A stretch of 64,000 nucleotides of DNA from JAPPLB01 sp965218555 (GCA_965218555.1 OZ244625.1:558001-622000), one strand, 5' to 3'. Numbered from the stretch's first letter, positions 42,161-51,181 are shown. The notes: generated from the sequence alone by a model not told the origin. Numbers and translations are program-made.

Positions 42161-42214
42161 TGTCAAGGGCGGAGTAAAACTAGGCCATTGCGGCGGAGCA
42201 AAAGTAGGCCATTT
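42161..42214. mobile_element. Solo IS21-like terminal sequence
   Basis: The segment begins TGTCAAGGGCGGAGTAAAAC, followed by TAGGCCA, then a second GGCGGAGCAAAAGTAGGCCA. Repeated GGCGGAG(T/C)AAAA.TAGGCCA units starting with TGTCA are characteristic of IS21-family ends. Neither istA nor istB nor an opposite end is present here, so this is a solo end left by deletion. It abuts the resolvase-like fragment on the left. Confidence 0.65.
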
Positions 42215-42420
42215 CAGGAGAAGGCTCGTTCTCTGAAAGCGGCTGTTTCGGGGGCGAGAACGGAGTCAGAGGACGCCTGGAAAGGCGGCCCGCTGATGTA
42301 GTGGAAGCCCCCCAAAACAGCCAGCGGCCCGGGGGCTCGCCCGCGGCCATTGATATACTTGGGGTATCACCTGCGCGGCGCCTCCCGCGAGCGGCGCGAC
42401 CAACTCCTTCGGAGCTAGCC

Positions 42421-42993
42421 ATGAATTGGTTAGACATACTGCTTGCGGTCATTGTGGTGTTCTCGTTCGCCGGCGCTCTCTGGAACGGCATCAGCCGTGA
42501 AGTGATCCGCATCATTGCGCTGCTCATAGGCATCTTCGGCGGCATGTGGTGGTACTCCGGTCTCGTCCCCCATGTCACGCCTTTTATTCCGGACGAGTCG
42601 CTGGCGTCGTTCGCCGCTTTCGGCGCGATCGTCGTCGGCTCGCTGGCCGCCGGCGGCATGACCGCGTGGCTTCTGGCGAGAGTCCTGCACTGGTCCGGAC
42701 TGCGTTGGTTCGACCGCCTGCTCGGGGGAGCTTTCGGCCTGCTGCGCGGCCTGATCCTGGCGACCGCCATCGTGCTGGCCGTCATAGCGTTTTCCCCGCT
42801 GACGGGTTCACGGGAAGTGATCGCCAAGTCGCGCATCGCACCGGTCGTTCTCAACAGCGCCCGCTGGATGGCCTCCCTGGCCCCCCAGGATCTTCGCGCC
42901 TCTTTCTTCGAAGGCTTCACCCGCGTCCGCGACACGTGGGCCACTGCCAAACCCGAGGCTCCCCTCAAGACAGATCCTGGCTCGGGTGATTAG
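42421..42993 (+). CDS. CvpA family membrane protein
   Basis: This 190-aa protein starts at the ATG at 42421 with GGAG upstream. It has four hydrophobic segments (IVVFSFAGALWNG, IIALLIGIFGGMWW, AIVVGSLAAGGMTAWLL, GLILATAIVLAVIAF) and the CvpA-type LDILLAVIVVFSFAGALWNG opening and RWFDRLLGGAFGLLRGL loop. CvpA proteins are small inner-membrane proteins linked to colicin V production and stress tolerance. The precise job is unclear. About 100 bp separate it from fumC on the same strand. Confidence 0.85.
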   Translation: MNWLDILLAVIVVFSFAGALWNGISREVIRIIALLIGIFGGMWWYSGLVPHVTPFIPDESLASFAAFGAIVVGSLAAGGMTAWLLARVLHWSGLRWFDRLLGGAFGLLRGLILATAIVLAVIAFSPLTGSREVIAKSRIAPVVLNSARWMASLAPQDLRASFFEGFTRVRDTWATAKPEAPLKTDPGSGD

Positions 42994-43091
42994 CGCGGCC
43001 TTGCTGTTGAGATCCGCGGCTTTCTGCATCTCCCGGCGCGCCTCGGCTCCTCCTACCGCAACGCATCCGAGAAGCCCGATAATAAGAACGT

Positions 43092-44480
43092 ATGGCCGAC
43101 ACTACGTACCGCATCGAAAAAGACAGCATGGGCGAAGTGCAAGTCCCCGCAGACGCCCTCTACTCAGCGCAAACGCAGCGCGCCGTCAACAACTTCCCCG
43201 TCAGCGGCCTTCGTTTCCCTCGCACCTTCCTGCGCGCGCTCGGGCTCGTCAAGGGTTCGGCGGCGGCGGTGAACCACGACCTGGGAGTGTTGCCAGCCGA
43301 CATGGCCCAGGCCATTGAAGACGCCGCGAACGAAGTCGCCGACGGCCGCCACGACGACCAATTCCCTCTCGACATCTTCCAAACCGGCTCGGGCACCAGC
43401 ACTAACATGAACGCCAACGAAGTCATTGCGACGCTGGCGACGGAAAAACTGGGCAGCAAGGTCCATCCGAACGATCACGTCAACATGAGTCAAAGCAGCA
43501 ACGACGTGATCCCCACCGCCATTCACGTCAGCGCGTATCTCGAAACGGCCGCAACGCTGCTGCCCGGCCTGGAGCACCTGCGGGACACGATCAACGCCAA
43601 GGCAGAAACACTCGATGAGGTTGTCAAGACCGGCCGAACGCACCTGATGGATGCCCTGCCGATTCGCCTCAGCCAAGAGTTGAGCGGCTGGAGCGCGCAG
43701 GTGGATCAGTCCGCCGCCCGCATCCGCTCTTCCCTGCCGCGCGTCTCGGCGCTGGCGCTGGGCGGCACGGCGATCGGCACCGGGGTGAACGCGCACTCCG
43801 AGTTCGGCCCGCGCGTCGCCAAGCGCCTTGCCGCGCGCAGCGGTCTGCCGTTTCTCAGCAGCCGCAACTACTTCATGAGCCTGGCAAGCCAGGACGCGAT
43901 TGTCGAGCTGAGCGGCCAAGTCAAAGCGGGCGCCGTGGCCGTCATGAAGATCGCGAACGACCTGCGCTGGATGAACAGCGGACCGCAGGCCGGTGTTGCC
44001 GACATCGCGCTGCCGTCGCTGCAGCCCGGAAGCAGCATCATGCCCGGCAAGGTCAACCCGGTTATTCCCGAAGCCGCGGCGATGGTCTGCGCGCAGGTCA
44101 TCGGCAACGACGCCACGATCACGATCGCCGGACAGTCGGGCAGTTTCCAGTTGAACGTGATGCTTCCGGTGATTGCCTACAACATCCTCGAAAGCGCGCG
44201 TCTGCTCGGGAACGTCTCACGCCTGCTCGCCGACAAGGCCATCGCCGGCTTCAAAGCCAACGAAGAGCGCATCGCCGACCTGGTCGAGAAGAACCCCATC
44301 CTCGTTACCGCGCTCAACCCCGTCATCGGATACGAGAAGGGCGCGGCCGTCGCCAAGCAGGCCTACCGCGAAGGCCGCAAACTCAAAGACGTCGCCCTGG
44401 AGCAGACCGGCCTCACCGCCGCCGACCTCGACCGCCTGCTCGACCCCCGCAAGATGACCGAGGGCGGTATCGCCGAGTAG
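43092..44480 (+). CDS. fumC: Fumarate hydratase, class II
   Basis: This 462-aa class II fumarase interconverts fumarate and malate in the TCA cycle. It belongs to the fumarase/aspartase superfamily. The signature GSSIMPGKVNPVIPE is intact, as are TGSGTSTNMNANEV, the substrate-site TGRTHLMDALPIRLSQE and SQSSNDVIPTAIHV. Its length and the fumarase-type start (YRIEKDSMGEVQVPADALY) favour FumC over aspartase. It stands alone and converges with the SelA-like gene downstream. Between them a small AGCGC-GGTT-GCGCT hairpin (44478-44494) is the only terminator candidate, and it lacks a T-run. Confidence 0.95.
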   Translation: MADTTYRIEKDSMGEVQVPADALYSAQTQRAVNNFPVSGLRFPRTFLRALGLVKGSAAAVNHDLGVLPADMAQAIEDAANEVADGRHDDQFPLDIFQTGSGTSTNMNANEVIATLATEKLGSKVHPNDHVNMSQSSNDVIPTAIHVSAYLETAATLLPGLEHLRDTINAKAETLDEVVKTGRTHLMDALPIRLSQELSGWSAQVDQSAARIRSSLPRVSALALGGTAIGTGVNAHSEFGPRVAKRLAARSGLPFLSSRNYFMSLASQDAIVELSGQVKAGAVAVMKIANDLRWMNSGPQAGVADIALPSLQPGSSIMPGKVNPVIPEAAAMVCAQVIGNDATITIAGQSGSFQLNVMLPVIAYNILESARLLGNVSRLLADKAIAGFKANEERIADLVEKNPILVTALNPVIGYEKGAAVAKQAYREGRKLKDVALEQTGLTAADLDRLLDPRKMTEGGIAE

Positions 44481-44503
44481 CGCGGTTGCGCTGACGCACC
44501 GAA

Positions 44504-46057
44504 TCAATACTTGTGGCGCCGCGCCTCCCAGGTAGCGACCGGGAGCGCGCCCGGATTCAACAGGCCTCCCATGCGGTCTCCTCTGAGGGTGCCTTCAAAG
44601 CGATACCCGAGGGTGACGCTCTCGAAAGGCAAGGCGCTGGCCAAGCGCACCTTGTCGCCATCCAGCGTTCCACGAACTCTTCCTTCCGCGATCGTGCCGA
44701 TGTGGGCGCCCGTCACGTCGTTGCCGTCGGCTTCGAGAAAGAGCTCATGTTCGGCATCCCCGACGCCGAAATCCATACGGACATGCCAGCGGCCCGCAAT
44801 GTCGTCGACGGGCGTACGCAGAACCGGCTCGGGCCTCGGCTTCGGGGCATTCCGAAAAACCGAGTGCAGCCGCTCGGCCACCATCAGGTACTCGTTCGGC
44901 TTCATGGCCACCGGCCTCAGACGGAACGAGGTTCCGCTGCCGGCAGCGTGAGTAGCGATGCGGGGCGTGCCGTTCATCAGCAGTGCGCCGACCTCGCCGG
45001 CCGTCAGCCCGATCTTCGCCGGGTCCCATTCCACCATCAGGACCGGGAACGGGCCGCCGCTCGAGGGTTCGGCGACGTAAGTGGAAACCCCATCCACTTT
45101 GCTGATCTGCTGGGTGATGTACTCGTACCAGCCCTCCCACTCCCGGTACTCCTGCTGCAGGTCTCTGCGTCCAAAGAACGTCTCGACCGCAGTCAGCACG
45201 CCGATGATCTCCTCCTTGCTGACCTTCATCGGCCGCCCGAAAGCGTGGTGATGCGCTGCGTTCGAGAACGCGGCGCGGACAAGCTCTTCCTTGCCCACGA
45301 GCAAGCCCCCGCCCTGGGGGCCCCGGGAGATCTTGCCGCCGCTATAGGCAACGAGGTCGGCCCCCTGGGCGACATACGGATTGGGAGAGACCAGATAGTC
45401 TGCCGCCGAGTCGACGAGGACGGGGATACCGGCCTCGTTGGCAACCGGCGCAACTTCCTCGAGGGGCAACTCGACCTTCGGGCTGAAACGGTCCCCGAGC
45501 ATGGCGACCATCGCGGTGCGGTCGTTGATCGCCGCTTTCAGTTCCTCGGCCGTCCTGACCTCCACGGTGGTCATGCCGACCATCCGCACGGCGTAGTCGT
45601 AACCGTTGCGCGAGGACTTGGGCATGATGACCTCGTTCTTCAGGCCCGTCATGTCCGGGAGCTGCTGCATGCGTTCCGGGTCGGTGCCGGCCACGATGCC
45701 CGCCGTTGCGTGCGTCAGCGCGGCCGCCGCGCCGGACGAGACCATGGCGTGCTCGACTTGCAGCAACTCCGCGATGCGTTTCCCGGCGGCCTCTTGAAGC
45801 TCGTCGAGGTTCACGTGGTAGTGCGAGGCGTGGTGCATCGCCTGAATCACCTCGGGCAAAGTCCGCGAACCACCATTGCTCGTCACGGTGGCCGTGCAAT
45901 TGATGAACGGCTCCACTCCGAGCCGCGTATAGACGTCTTTCGGCGGCTCTTCGTGGATCTCGGAAACCGGAGTTGCCCCGGCGCTATTGAGAAGGGCCGC
46001 TGCACTCGCTGCTCCAGTCGCTCGCAGCCAGCCGCGGCGTGTCGTCTGATCGCTCAT
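44504..46057 (-). CDS. Tat-exported SelA-like PLP-dependent enzyme, copy 2
   Basis: This 517-aa fold-type I PLP enzyme is related to selenocysteine synthase SelA and to D-glucosaminate-6-phosphate ammonia-lyase (EF_0838/DgaE type). The PLP lysine lies in VAYSGGKISRGPQGGG, and the aspartate preceding it in IPVLVDSAADY. The N-terminus has a twin-arginine motif (TRRGWLRATG) and a hydrophobic stretch, so it is exported already folded with its cofactor. An extra C-terminal domain of about 100 aa follows (from IAGRWHVRMDF to WEARRHKY) and looks like a small beta-barrel. It overlaps the upstream paralogue by 4 bp. It is not a true SelA, since those are cytoplasmic and decameric. Confidence 0.85.
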   Translation of the reverse strand: MSDQTTRRGWLRATGAASAAALLNSAGATPVSEIHEEPPKDVYTRLGVEPFINCTATVTSNGGSRTLPEVIQAMHHASHYHVNLDELQEAAGKRIAELLQVEHAMVSSGAAAALTHATAGIVAGTDPERMQQLPDMTGLKNEVIMPKSSRNGYDYAVRMVGMTTVEVRTAEELKAAINDRTAMVAMLGDRFSPKVELPLEEVAPVANEAGIPVLVDSAADYLVSPNPYVAQGADLVAYSGGKISRGPQGGGLLVGKEELVRAAFSNAAHHHAFGRPMKVSKEEIIGVLTAVETFFGRRDLQQEYREWEGWYEYITQQISKVDGVSTYVAEPSSGGPFPVLMVEWDPAKIGLTAGEVGALLMNGTPRIATHAAGSGTSFRLRPVAMKPNEYLMVAERLHSVFRNAPKPRPEPVLRTPVDDIAGRWHVRMDFGVGDAEHELFLEADGNDVTGAHIGTIAEGRVRGTLDGDKVRLASALPFESVTLGYRFEGTLRGDRMGGLLNPGALPVATWEARRHKY

Positions 46058-47607
46058 GCTCTTGTCCCCCTTCGACGCGCCACCCAGCGCCCAGGCGGAT
46101 ACTCGCCCAGATCCAAGTCCCCTTGCATTTCGCCGCCCTGCACGACTCCCGAGAAGCGATAGCTCAACCGCGAGCCCTCCATCGGCAGAACGCTGTCGAG
46201 ACGGACCTTGCTGCCTTCGACCGTCCCTTTCAGGTCTCCCCTCGTGCGAGTACCGATGTGTGTGCCGACGACGCCGTCGGCCGCCGCTTCGAGAAACAAC
46301 TGGTGCTGCCCGCGCCCCCGCAAGAACTCGATCTCGACGTCCCAGCGCCCCGAAACATCGGTGGCAGGCTTCGCCGGCGCGCGCTTCGCGGCCCCGCTCG
46401 GCGCGCCCGCCAGAATCGACCGGACCGTCTTCCCGATGACCTTGTACTCACCGGGCTTGAGCGCTGCCGGACGAATCACAAAGAAGTTTTGGTCCCGGTA
46501 GTCCCAGGTCATGATCGACGGCTCGGAAGCCAGAAGCCGCCGATGCATGTCAGAAGCACGGAGACCGATCTTGCCGGTATCCCACGAGATCCGTAATGTC
46601 GGGAAGGGGCCGCCACGGGTCGGCCCTTGCACGCGCGCCTCGACACCGTCCACCTGCAGAACCTCGTGGCTGATGTGGCTGTACCAGCCTTCCCACTCCT
46701 CATACTCGCGCCGGATGTCACGCTGCTTCACCCAGACTTCCAGCGCCGTGACGAGCCCGACAATCTCCTCCTTGCTCACTTTCATCGGCCGCCCGAATCC
46801 ACCGTTTGGAGCAGCGTTGATCCCTGCCGCTCGGACGAGGTCTTCGCGGCCGAGCAGGATGCCCGAGCTTTGCGGTCCGCGCAGGATCTTGCCGCCGCTA
46901 TAGACGACCAGGTCCGCCCCGTCCTTCAGATAGGGGTTGGGGATGACCGGAAAATCAGCCGCGGCATCAACCAGAACGGGGATGCCGCGCTCCTTCGCGA
47001 GCGGCGCCAGATCCCTCAAGCCGGGGCGATCGTTTCCAAAACGGTCTCCCAGCAGAGCCACCATGGCGGTATGCGGACTCAGGGCGGCGCGGGCCTGAGC
47101 CACCGTTTCCACCTCGACAATGCGCACGCCCACCATCCGAATCGAGTGGTCGTATTGATTCCGTGACCACTTCGGCATGATCACTTCGTTCCTTATGCCG
47201 GCGAGCTGCGGCAGTTTCTGACGCCACTCCGGGTTGGCGCCCGCAACGCAGGCGGCCGTGGCGTGGGTCAATCCGGCCGCCGCGCCGGAGCACACGATCG
47301 CCCAGGGAACCTCCAGCAGCTCGGAGATCCTTTGGCTGGCTGCTTCGATCAGCGAACTAAGCCGCACGTGATAGTGCGAGGCATGCTCGATGGCCTCGAT
47401 GACCTCGGGCAGCAGACGAGATCCTCCGTTGCGCGTGATCGTCGCCGTGCAGTTGATGAATGGCTTGACGCCGATCCGCGTGTAGACGTCGGGAGGCGGC
47501 TCGTCCATACTCTCTGCCGCGGCGGGCTTCGCTCCCGCCGCGCCCAGAAGGGCAGCGGCCCCGGCGCCGGACTTCAGCCAACTACGGCGTGTCGTCGGAT
47601 GCACCAT
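46054..47607 (-). CDS. Tat-exported SelA-like PLP-dependent enzyme, copy 1
   Basis: This 517-aa protein is the paralogue of the downstream gene and shares its layout: Tat signal (TRRSWLKSGAG), the start VYTRIGVKPFINCTATITRNGG, PLP lysine in VYSGGKILRGPQSSG, and the C-terminal beta domain from VSGRWDVEIEF onward. The start at 47607 is chosen because GAGGT lies upstream and the Tat motif follows. In EF_0837/EF_0838-type loci such lyases act with amidohydrolases like the five at the left of this window. Here the two groups lie about 38 kb apart. The substrate is unknown. Confidence 0.85.
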   Translation of the reverse strand: MVHPTTRRSWLKSGAGAAALLGAAGAKPAAAESMDEPPPDVYTRIGVKPFINCTATITRNGGSRLLPEVIEAIEHASHYHVRLSSLIEAASQRISELLEVPWAIVCSGAAAGLTHATAACVAGANPEWRQKLPQLAGIRNEVIMPKWSRNQYDHSIRMVGVRIVEVETVAQARAALSPHTAMVALLGDRFGNDRPGLRDLAPLAKERGIPVLVDAAADFPVIPNPYLKDGADLVVYSGGKILRGPQSSGILLGREDLVRAAGINAAPNGGFGRPMKVSKEEIVGLVTALEVWVKQRDIRREYEEWEGWYSHISHEVLQVDGVEARVQGPTRGGPFPTLRISWDTGKIGLRASDMHRRLLASEPSIMTWDYRDQNFFVIRPAALKPGEYKVIGKTVRSILAGAPSGAAKRAPAKPATDVSGRWDVEIEFLRGRGQHQLFLEAAADGVVGTHIGTRTRGDLKGTVEGSKVRLDSVLPMEGSRLSYRFSGVVQGGEMQGDLDLGEYPPGRWVARRRGTRA

Positions 47608-48478
47608 ATTTCTTACCTCGCATGGCCGTTTCTCGATCGAGAGCGGCGCTTTGTCCAGGTCAATGATAACGGTTGGCTCCACATCTGTCGCCGCAATCCA
47701 GAACATTCTCCTTTCTCAGCATGGGTTCATTTGGCGTTTGCAGGAGCGGTAGCAGCCCGGAGGGCGGCGGGAGTTTCGACCAACGACGAACGGCGCTCCT
47801 CGTGAGGCCGACCGAGAACGGCGGACGGTGCGCGGGCCCTTGATCGGGGGGGGGTGGGGGGGGGTTATCCGAGCAATGCCGGACAATAGTGGACAGGAGT
47901 AAGCAGGCCGTAGTGGGAAATAGCGGGCAGGGAAGCCGTGACCGGGCAACAAGAAAACCGTCCAATCGCGTCTAATCGCGTCTAATCGCGTCTAATTGCG
48001 TCCAATGGTGGGCAGGCAAGCCGTGACCGGGCGGCGGCTTTTGTTTTTTTCGTCTTGCGACCCTTGCGCACCCAGGGCGAAGAGAACGGCCATAAAGGCC
48101 GTGATTCGTATTTCGTGACTCGTGATTCGTGAAAAACATAAAGGCCGTGTTGCCGGCGCAGTCTTTGGCGGATACGAATAGGCGTGACATCAGCTCTTCA
48201 TGCGGGCAGGCGCCCAGTGGGCACCCGCGCGCTCCGAGGCTCGCTCTCAGTCCTCATGCTAACCAGGCCGGGACGGGGAAAAAAGACTGAAGGGCTTCAG
48301 TACCAAAAGCCGAAGGGGAATTTTTTCCTTCGCCTTCTGCCTGGCTCAGCAGGGCTACTTCTCCCGTTGCGCCGACAGGTTGGCTGCGCATCTTGACCGC
48401 TCGTCCGGAGCATGGTAGCGTCGAGCCTGCCCACTCAGGCTCTTTCGAGCCCCGAGTTCATCCGGCAGGAGGACACCC
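47608..48478. other. 871-bp intergenic region with short tandem repeats and long G tracts
   Basis: This spacer lies between the SelA-like operon and the dipeptidase, which are divergent, so it should contain both promoters. It has no supported gene. Notable sequence includes two runs of nine G separated by one T (47846-47864), a pair of direct repeats GCAG(G)(C/G)AAGCCGTGACCGGGC flanking a 10-bp tandem array, and CATAAAGGCCGTG twice (48091 and 48148) with CGTGATTCGT repeats between. Such low-complexity repeats are typical of recombination scars. No promoter can be assigned with confidence. Confidence 0.6.
47961..48005. repeat. Tandem array of a 10-bp unit T(C/T)(C/T)AAT(C/T)GCG
   Basis: The units are TCCAATCGCG, TCTAATCGCG, TCTAATCGCG, TCTAATTGCG and a partial TCCAA. 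Unit length and the CAAT core resemble the 10-bp array at 15247-15276. The array sits between two copies of a GGCAGG(C/G)AAGCCGTGACCGG repeat. I cannot assign a function. Confidence 0.85.
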
Positions 48479-49690
48479 GTGAGAACTCCCCTGCATCTCG
48501 CACTGCTCGCCGCGGCCGTGACTTCTGCGGCTCCGGGACAACCGCTTTCCGAACAGGCCAACAGCCTGCACGAAGAAGCTTTCATCTTCGACGCCCACGT
48601 TCACTTCATCAACCGTCAACTTTATCTCGGCGGGAATATCGCAGACCGTCTTCCGGGGCCGGTCAGCGGAATTGGTGTAGACCTGACAACGACTCGAGAG
48701 GGTGGACTCGACGCGCTGTTTCTGAACCTCTATGTCGAGCCCGAATACACGAAGCGCCATCTCGAGGTGAAGCAAACCCTGAGGCTGCTCGAACTCGCGC
48801 AGCAGCAGATTCGCAACAGCCATGCCGACATCGAGGTGGCGCTGACCGCAGGCGATATTGAGAGCATTCATCGCGCCGGCAAGATCGCTGCCGTGCTCGA
48901 CCTGGAAGGCGCCTTTGATTTCGACGGCGATCCCGACATCCTTCGCAGTCTCTTCAAGCTTGGGCTGCGCTCGGTCCAGTTCGCCGACAACGCTCAGGCC
49001 AATGGCTACGCCGACTCATCCTGCTGTGCGCCCAAATGGAACGGAATCAATCAGCGCGGCCGAGCCTTGCTGCGCGAGATGAACCGCCTCGGGATGGTCG
49101 TCAATCTCGCGCACGCCTCGCAGGATGCCTGGATGCAAATCGTCGAGCTCAGCGACCATCCGGTCGTCGCGACTCACCAGGGGATGCGGGCCTTCAATCC
49201 CCGTCATACGGGCAATGCCAGTGACGAGATGCTCATGGCCCTGGCCGCCAAGGGCGGCATCCTGGCCGTGCACTTCAGTCCGAACACCTGGAGCCCTCTT
49301 TTCTTTGACCACTACCGCAACCGGCCGGGATCACCCGACCCCTTGCCCCCGCTTTCTGTTGACGCCGGGTACGAAGAGATCGTCAACCGTTACCGGCTCA
49401 GCTATCAGAAGCCCGGCGAAGTTCCCCCGCAAGAAGTTGTCGAGCCGATTTCCCGTTTCGTCGAGGTGATCGACTACGCGGTGCAGTTGATCGGCGAGGA
49501 CCACGTCTCACTCGGTTCGGATTTCGGCGGAGGGCTCAACTCGCGGGCGAGCATGACCAGCATCGCCGAGTACGGACGGGTAACGCAGGCGCTCGTCGAC
49601 AAAGGCTATACCGAAGAAAGAATCCGCAAAATCCTGGGCGGCAACCTCTTACGCGTGTTCCGGCAGATCACGGAGGGGGCCAGCCGCTGA
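48479..49690 (+). CDS. Exported membrane-dipeptidase family peptidase
   Basis: This 403-aa protein belongs to the renal/membrane dipeptidase family (amidohydrolase-like barrel), which hydrolyses dipeptides and often accepts D-amino acids. The GTG start at 48479 has a perfect AGGAGG upstream, and a signal peptide follows (LALLAAAVTSAAPGQ). The metal motif FDAHVHF is present, as is the bridging glutamate in DLEGAFDF. The second metal site is seen in VVNLAHASQDAW and VVATHQGMRAF. The last of these is longer than the usual 'SHS' motif. It fits the scavenging theme of the secreted proteases in this window. Confidence 0.85.
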   Translation: MRTPLHLALLAAAVTSAAPGQPLSEQANSLHEEAFIFDAHVHFINRQLYLGGNIADRLPGPVSGIGVDLTTTREGGLDALFLNLYVEPEYTKRHLEVKQTLRLLELAQQQIRNSHADIEVALTAGDIESIHRAGKIAAVLDLEGAFDFDGDPDILRSLFKLGLRSVQFADNAQANGYADSSCCAPKWNGINQRGRALLREMNRLGMVVNLAHASQDAWMQIVELSDHPVVATHQGMRAFNPRHTGNASDEMLMALAAKGGILAVHFSPNTWSPLFFDHYRNRPGSPDPLPPLSVDAGYEEIVNRYRLSYQKPGEVPPQEVVEPISRFVEVIDYAVQLIGEDHVSLGSDFGGGLNSRASMTSIAEYGRVTQALVDKGYTEERIRKILGGNLLRVFRQITEGASR

Positions 49691-49853
49691 ACCTGCGAAG
49701 CGCATCCGTCCGAACGATAACAGAGGCGCACGCACGCAAGCGCGCCCGGAAAGGGCCGATGAAACGTCCTCTTGTTTTGCAGAGCACAGCTTCACGACGA
49801 CGCTCTTGCATGAGAAAATGGTTGCACGAATCCAGAAGCGCCCAGGGGGAGAG

Positions 49854-50471
49854 ATGGAAGTAGTTGCCGGAGTCCCCGATCAGCAGCAAGCCTCTGAGAC
49901 GAGCAGTCTCTATGATCGGGATTTCTACACTTGGGCCGTGCAGCAGGCCGCGGCCCTGCGGCGGCGTGACTTCAGCGCCGTCGATTGGGAGAACGTCATC
50001 GAGGAGATCGAATCCTTGGGCAGAAGCGAAGAACGCAGCCTGAAGAACCAATACGCCAGGGCCATCGAGCATTTGCTGAAACTGCAATACCGGGGGGAAG
50101 GGGAAACCGAGCCCGCGGCCGGCTGGGAAAGTTCCGTGAACAAAGCCCGGGTGGAGATCGAGGAAGTCCTGCAGGACAATCCCGGACTGAAGAGCAAGTG
50201 CGATGAAGTGCTCGCCAGAGCCTGGCTCAGCGCCAGGAGAGCCGTCATCGATGCCTTCGTGCACCACGCCACCGCAGGCATCAAGGACGACCCGATGCGG
50301 CATCGTGAACAAAAGCGTCTGACGCGGGAGTGGAGCCAGACGCTGCCGCAGGCGAACCCCTACACCCGCGAGCAGGTCGAGGATTCGTTCTGGATGCCGG
50401 AGCGAACAAGATTGGCGCAGCGCCCGCAAAGCCCTCGTCAACCCGTCCGCAAGTCCGACGGGAGCCGCTGA
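49854..50471 (+). CDS. DUF29 domain-containing protein
   Basis: This 205-aa protein contains a DUF29 domain: YDRDFYTWAVQQAAALRRRDFSAVDWENVIEEIESLGRSE is the typical opening, followed by the helical NQYARAIEHLLKLQYR. The start is placed at 49854 because GGGGGAG immediately precedes it. An upstream in-frame ATG has no ribosome binding site. The function of the family is unknown; it is often found in multiple copies in cyanobacteria and in mobile regions. A copy of repeat family 1 follows after 270 bp. Confidence 0.85.
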   Translation: MEVVAGVPDQQQASETSSLYDRDFYTWAVQQAAALRRRDFSAVDWENVIEEIESLGRSEERSLKNQYARAIEHLLKLQYRGEGETEPAAGWESSVNKARVEIEEVLQDNPGLKSKCDEVLARAWLSARRAVIDAFVHHATAGIKDDPMRHREQKRLTREWSQTLPQANPYTREQVEDSFWMPERTRLAQRPQSPRQPVRKSDGSR

Positions 50472-51181
50472 CCTCAAGCTCCTTCAAAGTCTCCCATACC
50501 CTCAGCACGCCGGACTCCAGGAAAATCGATCGGAGCCGATTCTGAAGGCATTCTCGCGGCGATCCGCGCCAAGACGCCGATTCTCGCTTTGACGGAATTC
50601 TTTTTCCGTGCAGGATGGTCTCAGTGAAAACGGCAGCAGGGCTAACTTGAAATCATGACTCTTGCTTTCCTCAACCTGAAAGGCGCTGTCAGAAAATCCA
50701 CTTCCATGGATAACAAAAACGCCGGAGCACATGGGGTGACGCTAGCAGCCCGTGGCAAAAGTCACGCAGGCGGCGTTACGCGCCCCGGGGCCGATTGCCT
50801 AACGCGTGGCCGCTCCAGGAACGCAGCGCCGCGCTCTCCGCGCCTTTTTCTTCGTAGGCCGGAAGCGGCGCGTAACCCTTCGGGCGACGGACATTTTTTT
50901 GTTCCGACGGCGGTGATGCGGGCAAGATTTTTCCTTCGTACGCGCTCCCGGGGTGCTGACCTTGCTGCCCACCGTGACCGCGCTTTTTCTTCGCAGCGAC
51001 CGCCCAGGCCGTCGGCTTTGTCGTTCGCTTTTTCCTTCGCAAGGAGGAGATCACCCGGATCGCCATCCTCCTCACTCCGCGCTTTTTCTTCGCAGCGACC
51101 GCAGAAGCCCGCCGCGCTTTTTCCTTCGTACCACGGGACTTTCACCACGGGCTGCCAGGTTCTTTCCGACCCCTCTGCACA
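50472..51181. other. Convergent intergenic region between the DUF29 gene and scpB
   Basis: About 270 bp with no recognisable feature are followed by repeat family 1 copy B (50742-51158). The repeat ends 23 bp before the scpB stop. No convincing terminator other than the hairpin potential of the repeat itself is visible. I see no gene here. Confidence 0.6.
50742..51158 (+). repeat. MITE-like repeat family 1, copy B (417 bp, expanded)
   Basis: The ends (50742-50763 and 51137-51158) are the same inverted repeats as in copy A, with three mismatches. The interior aligns with copies A and C but is longer. It contains several extra insertions of a C-rich motif (CTTTTTCTTCG or CTTTTTCCTTCG) at sites where copy C has nothing, plus one unique block of about 100 bp between GACGGACATTT and CGTCGGCTTTG. 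The right end has CTGCCAG instead of CTGCTAG. Confidence 0.8.

Noticed and set aside
44504..47607. The PLP enzymes as genuine selenocysteine synthase SelA, given selD in the same window
   Set aside because: They have Tat signals, an extra C-terminal domain and the VYTRxGVxPFINCTAT start typical of the SelA-related lyases, not of SelA.
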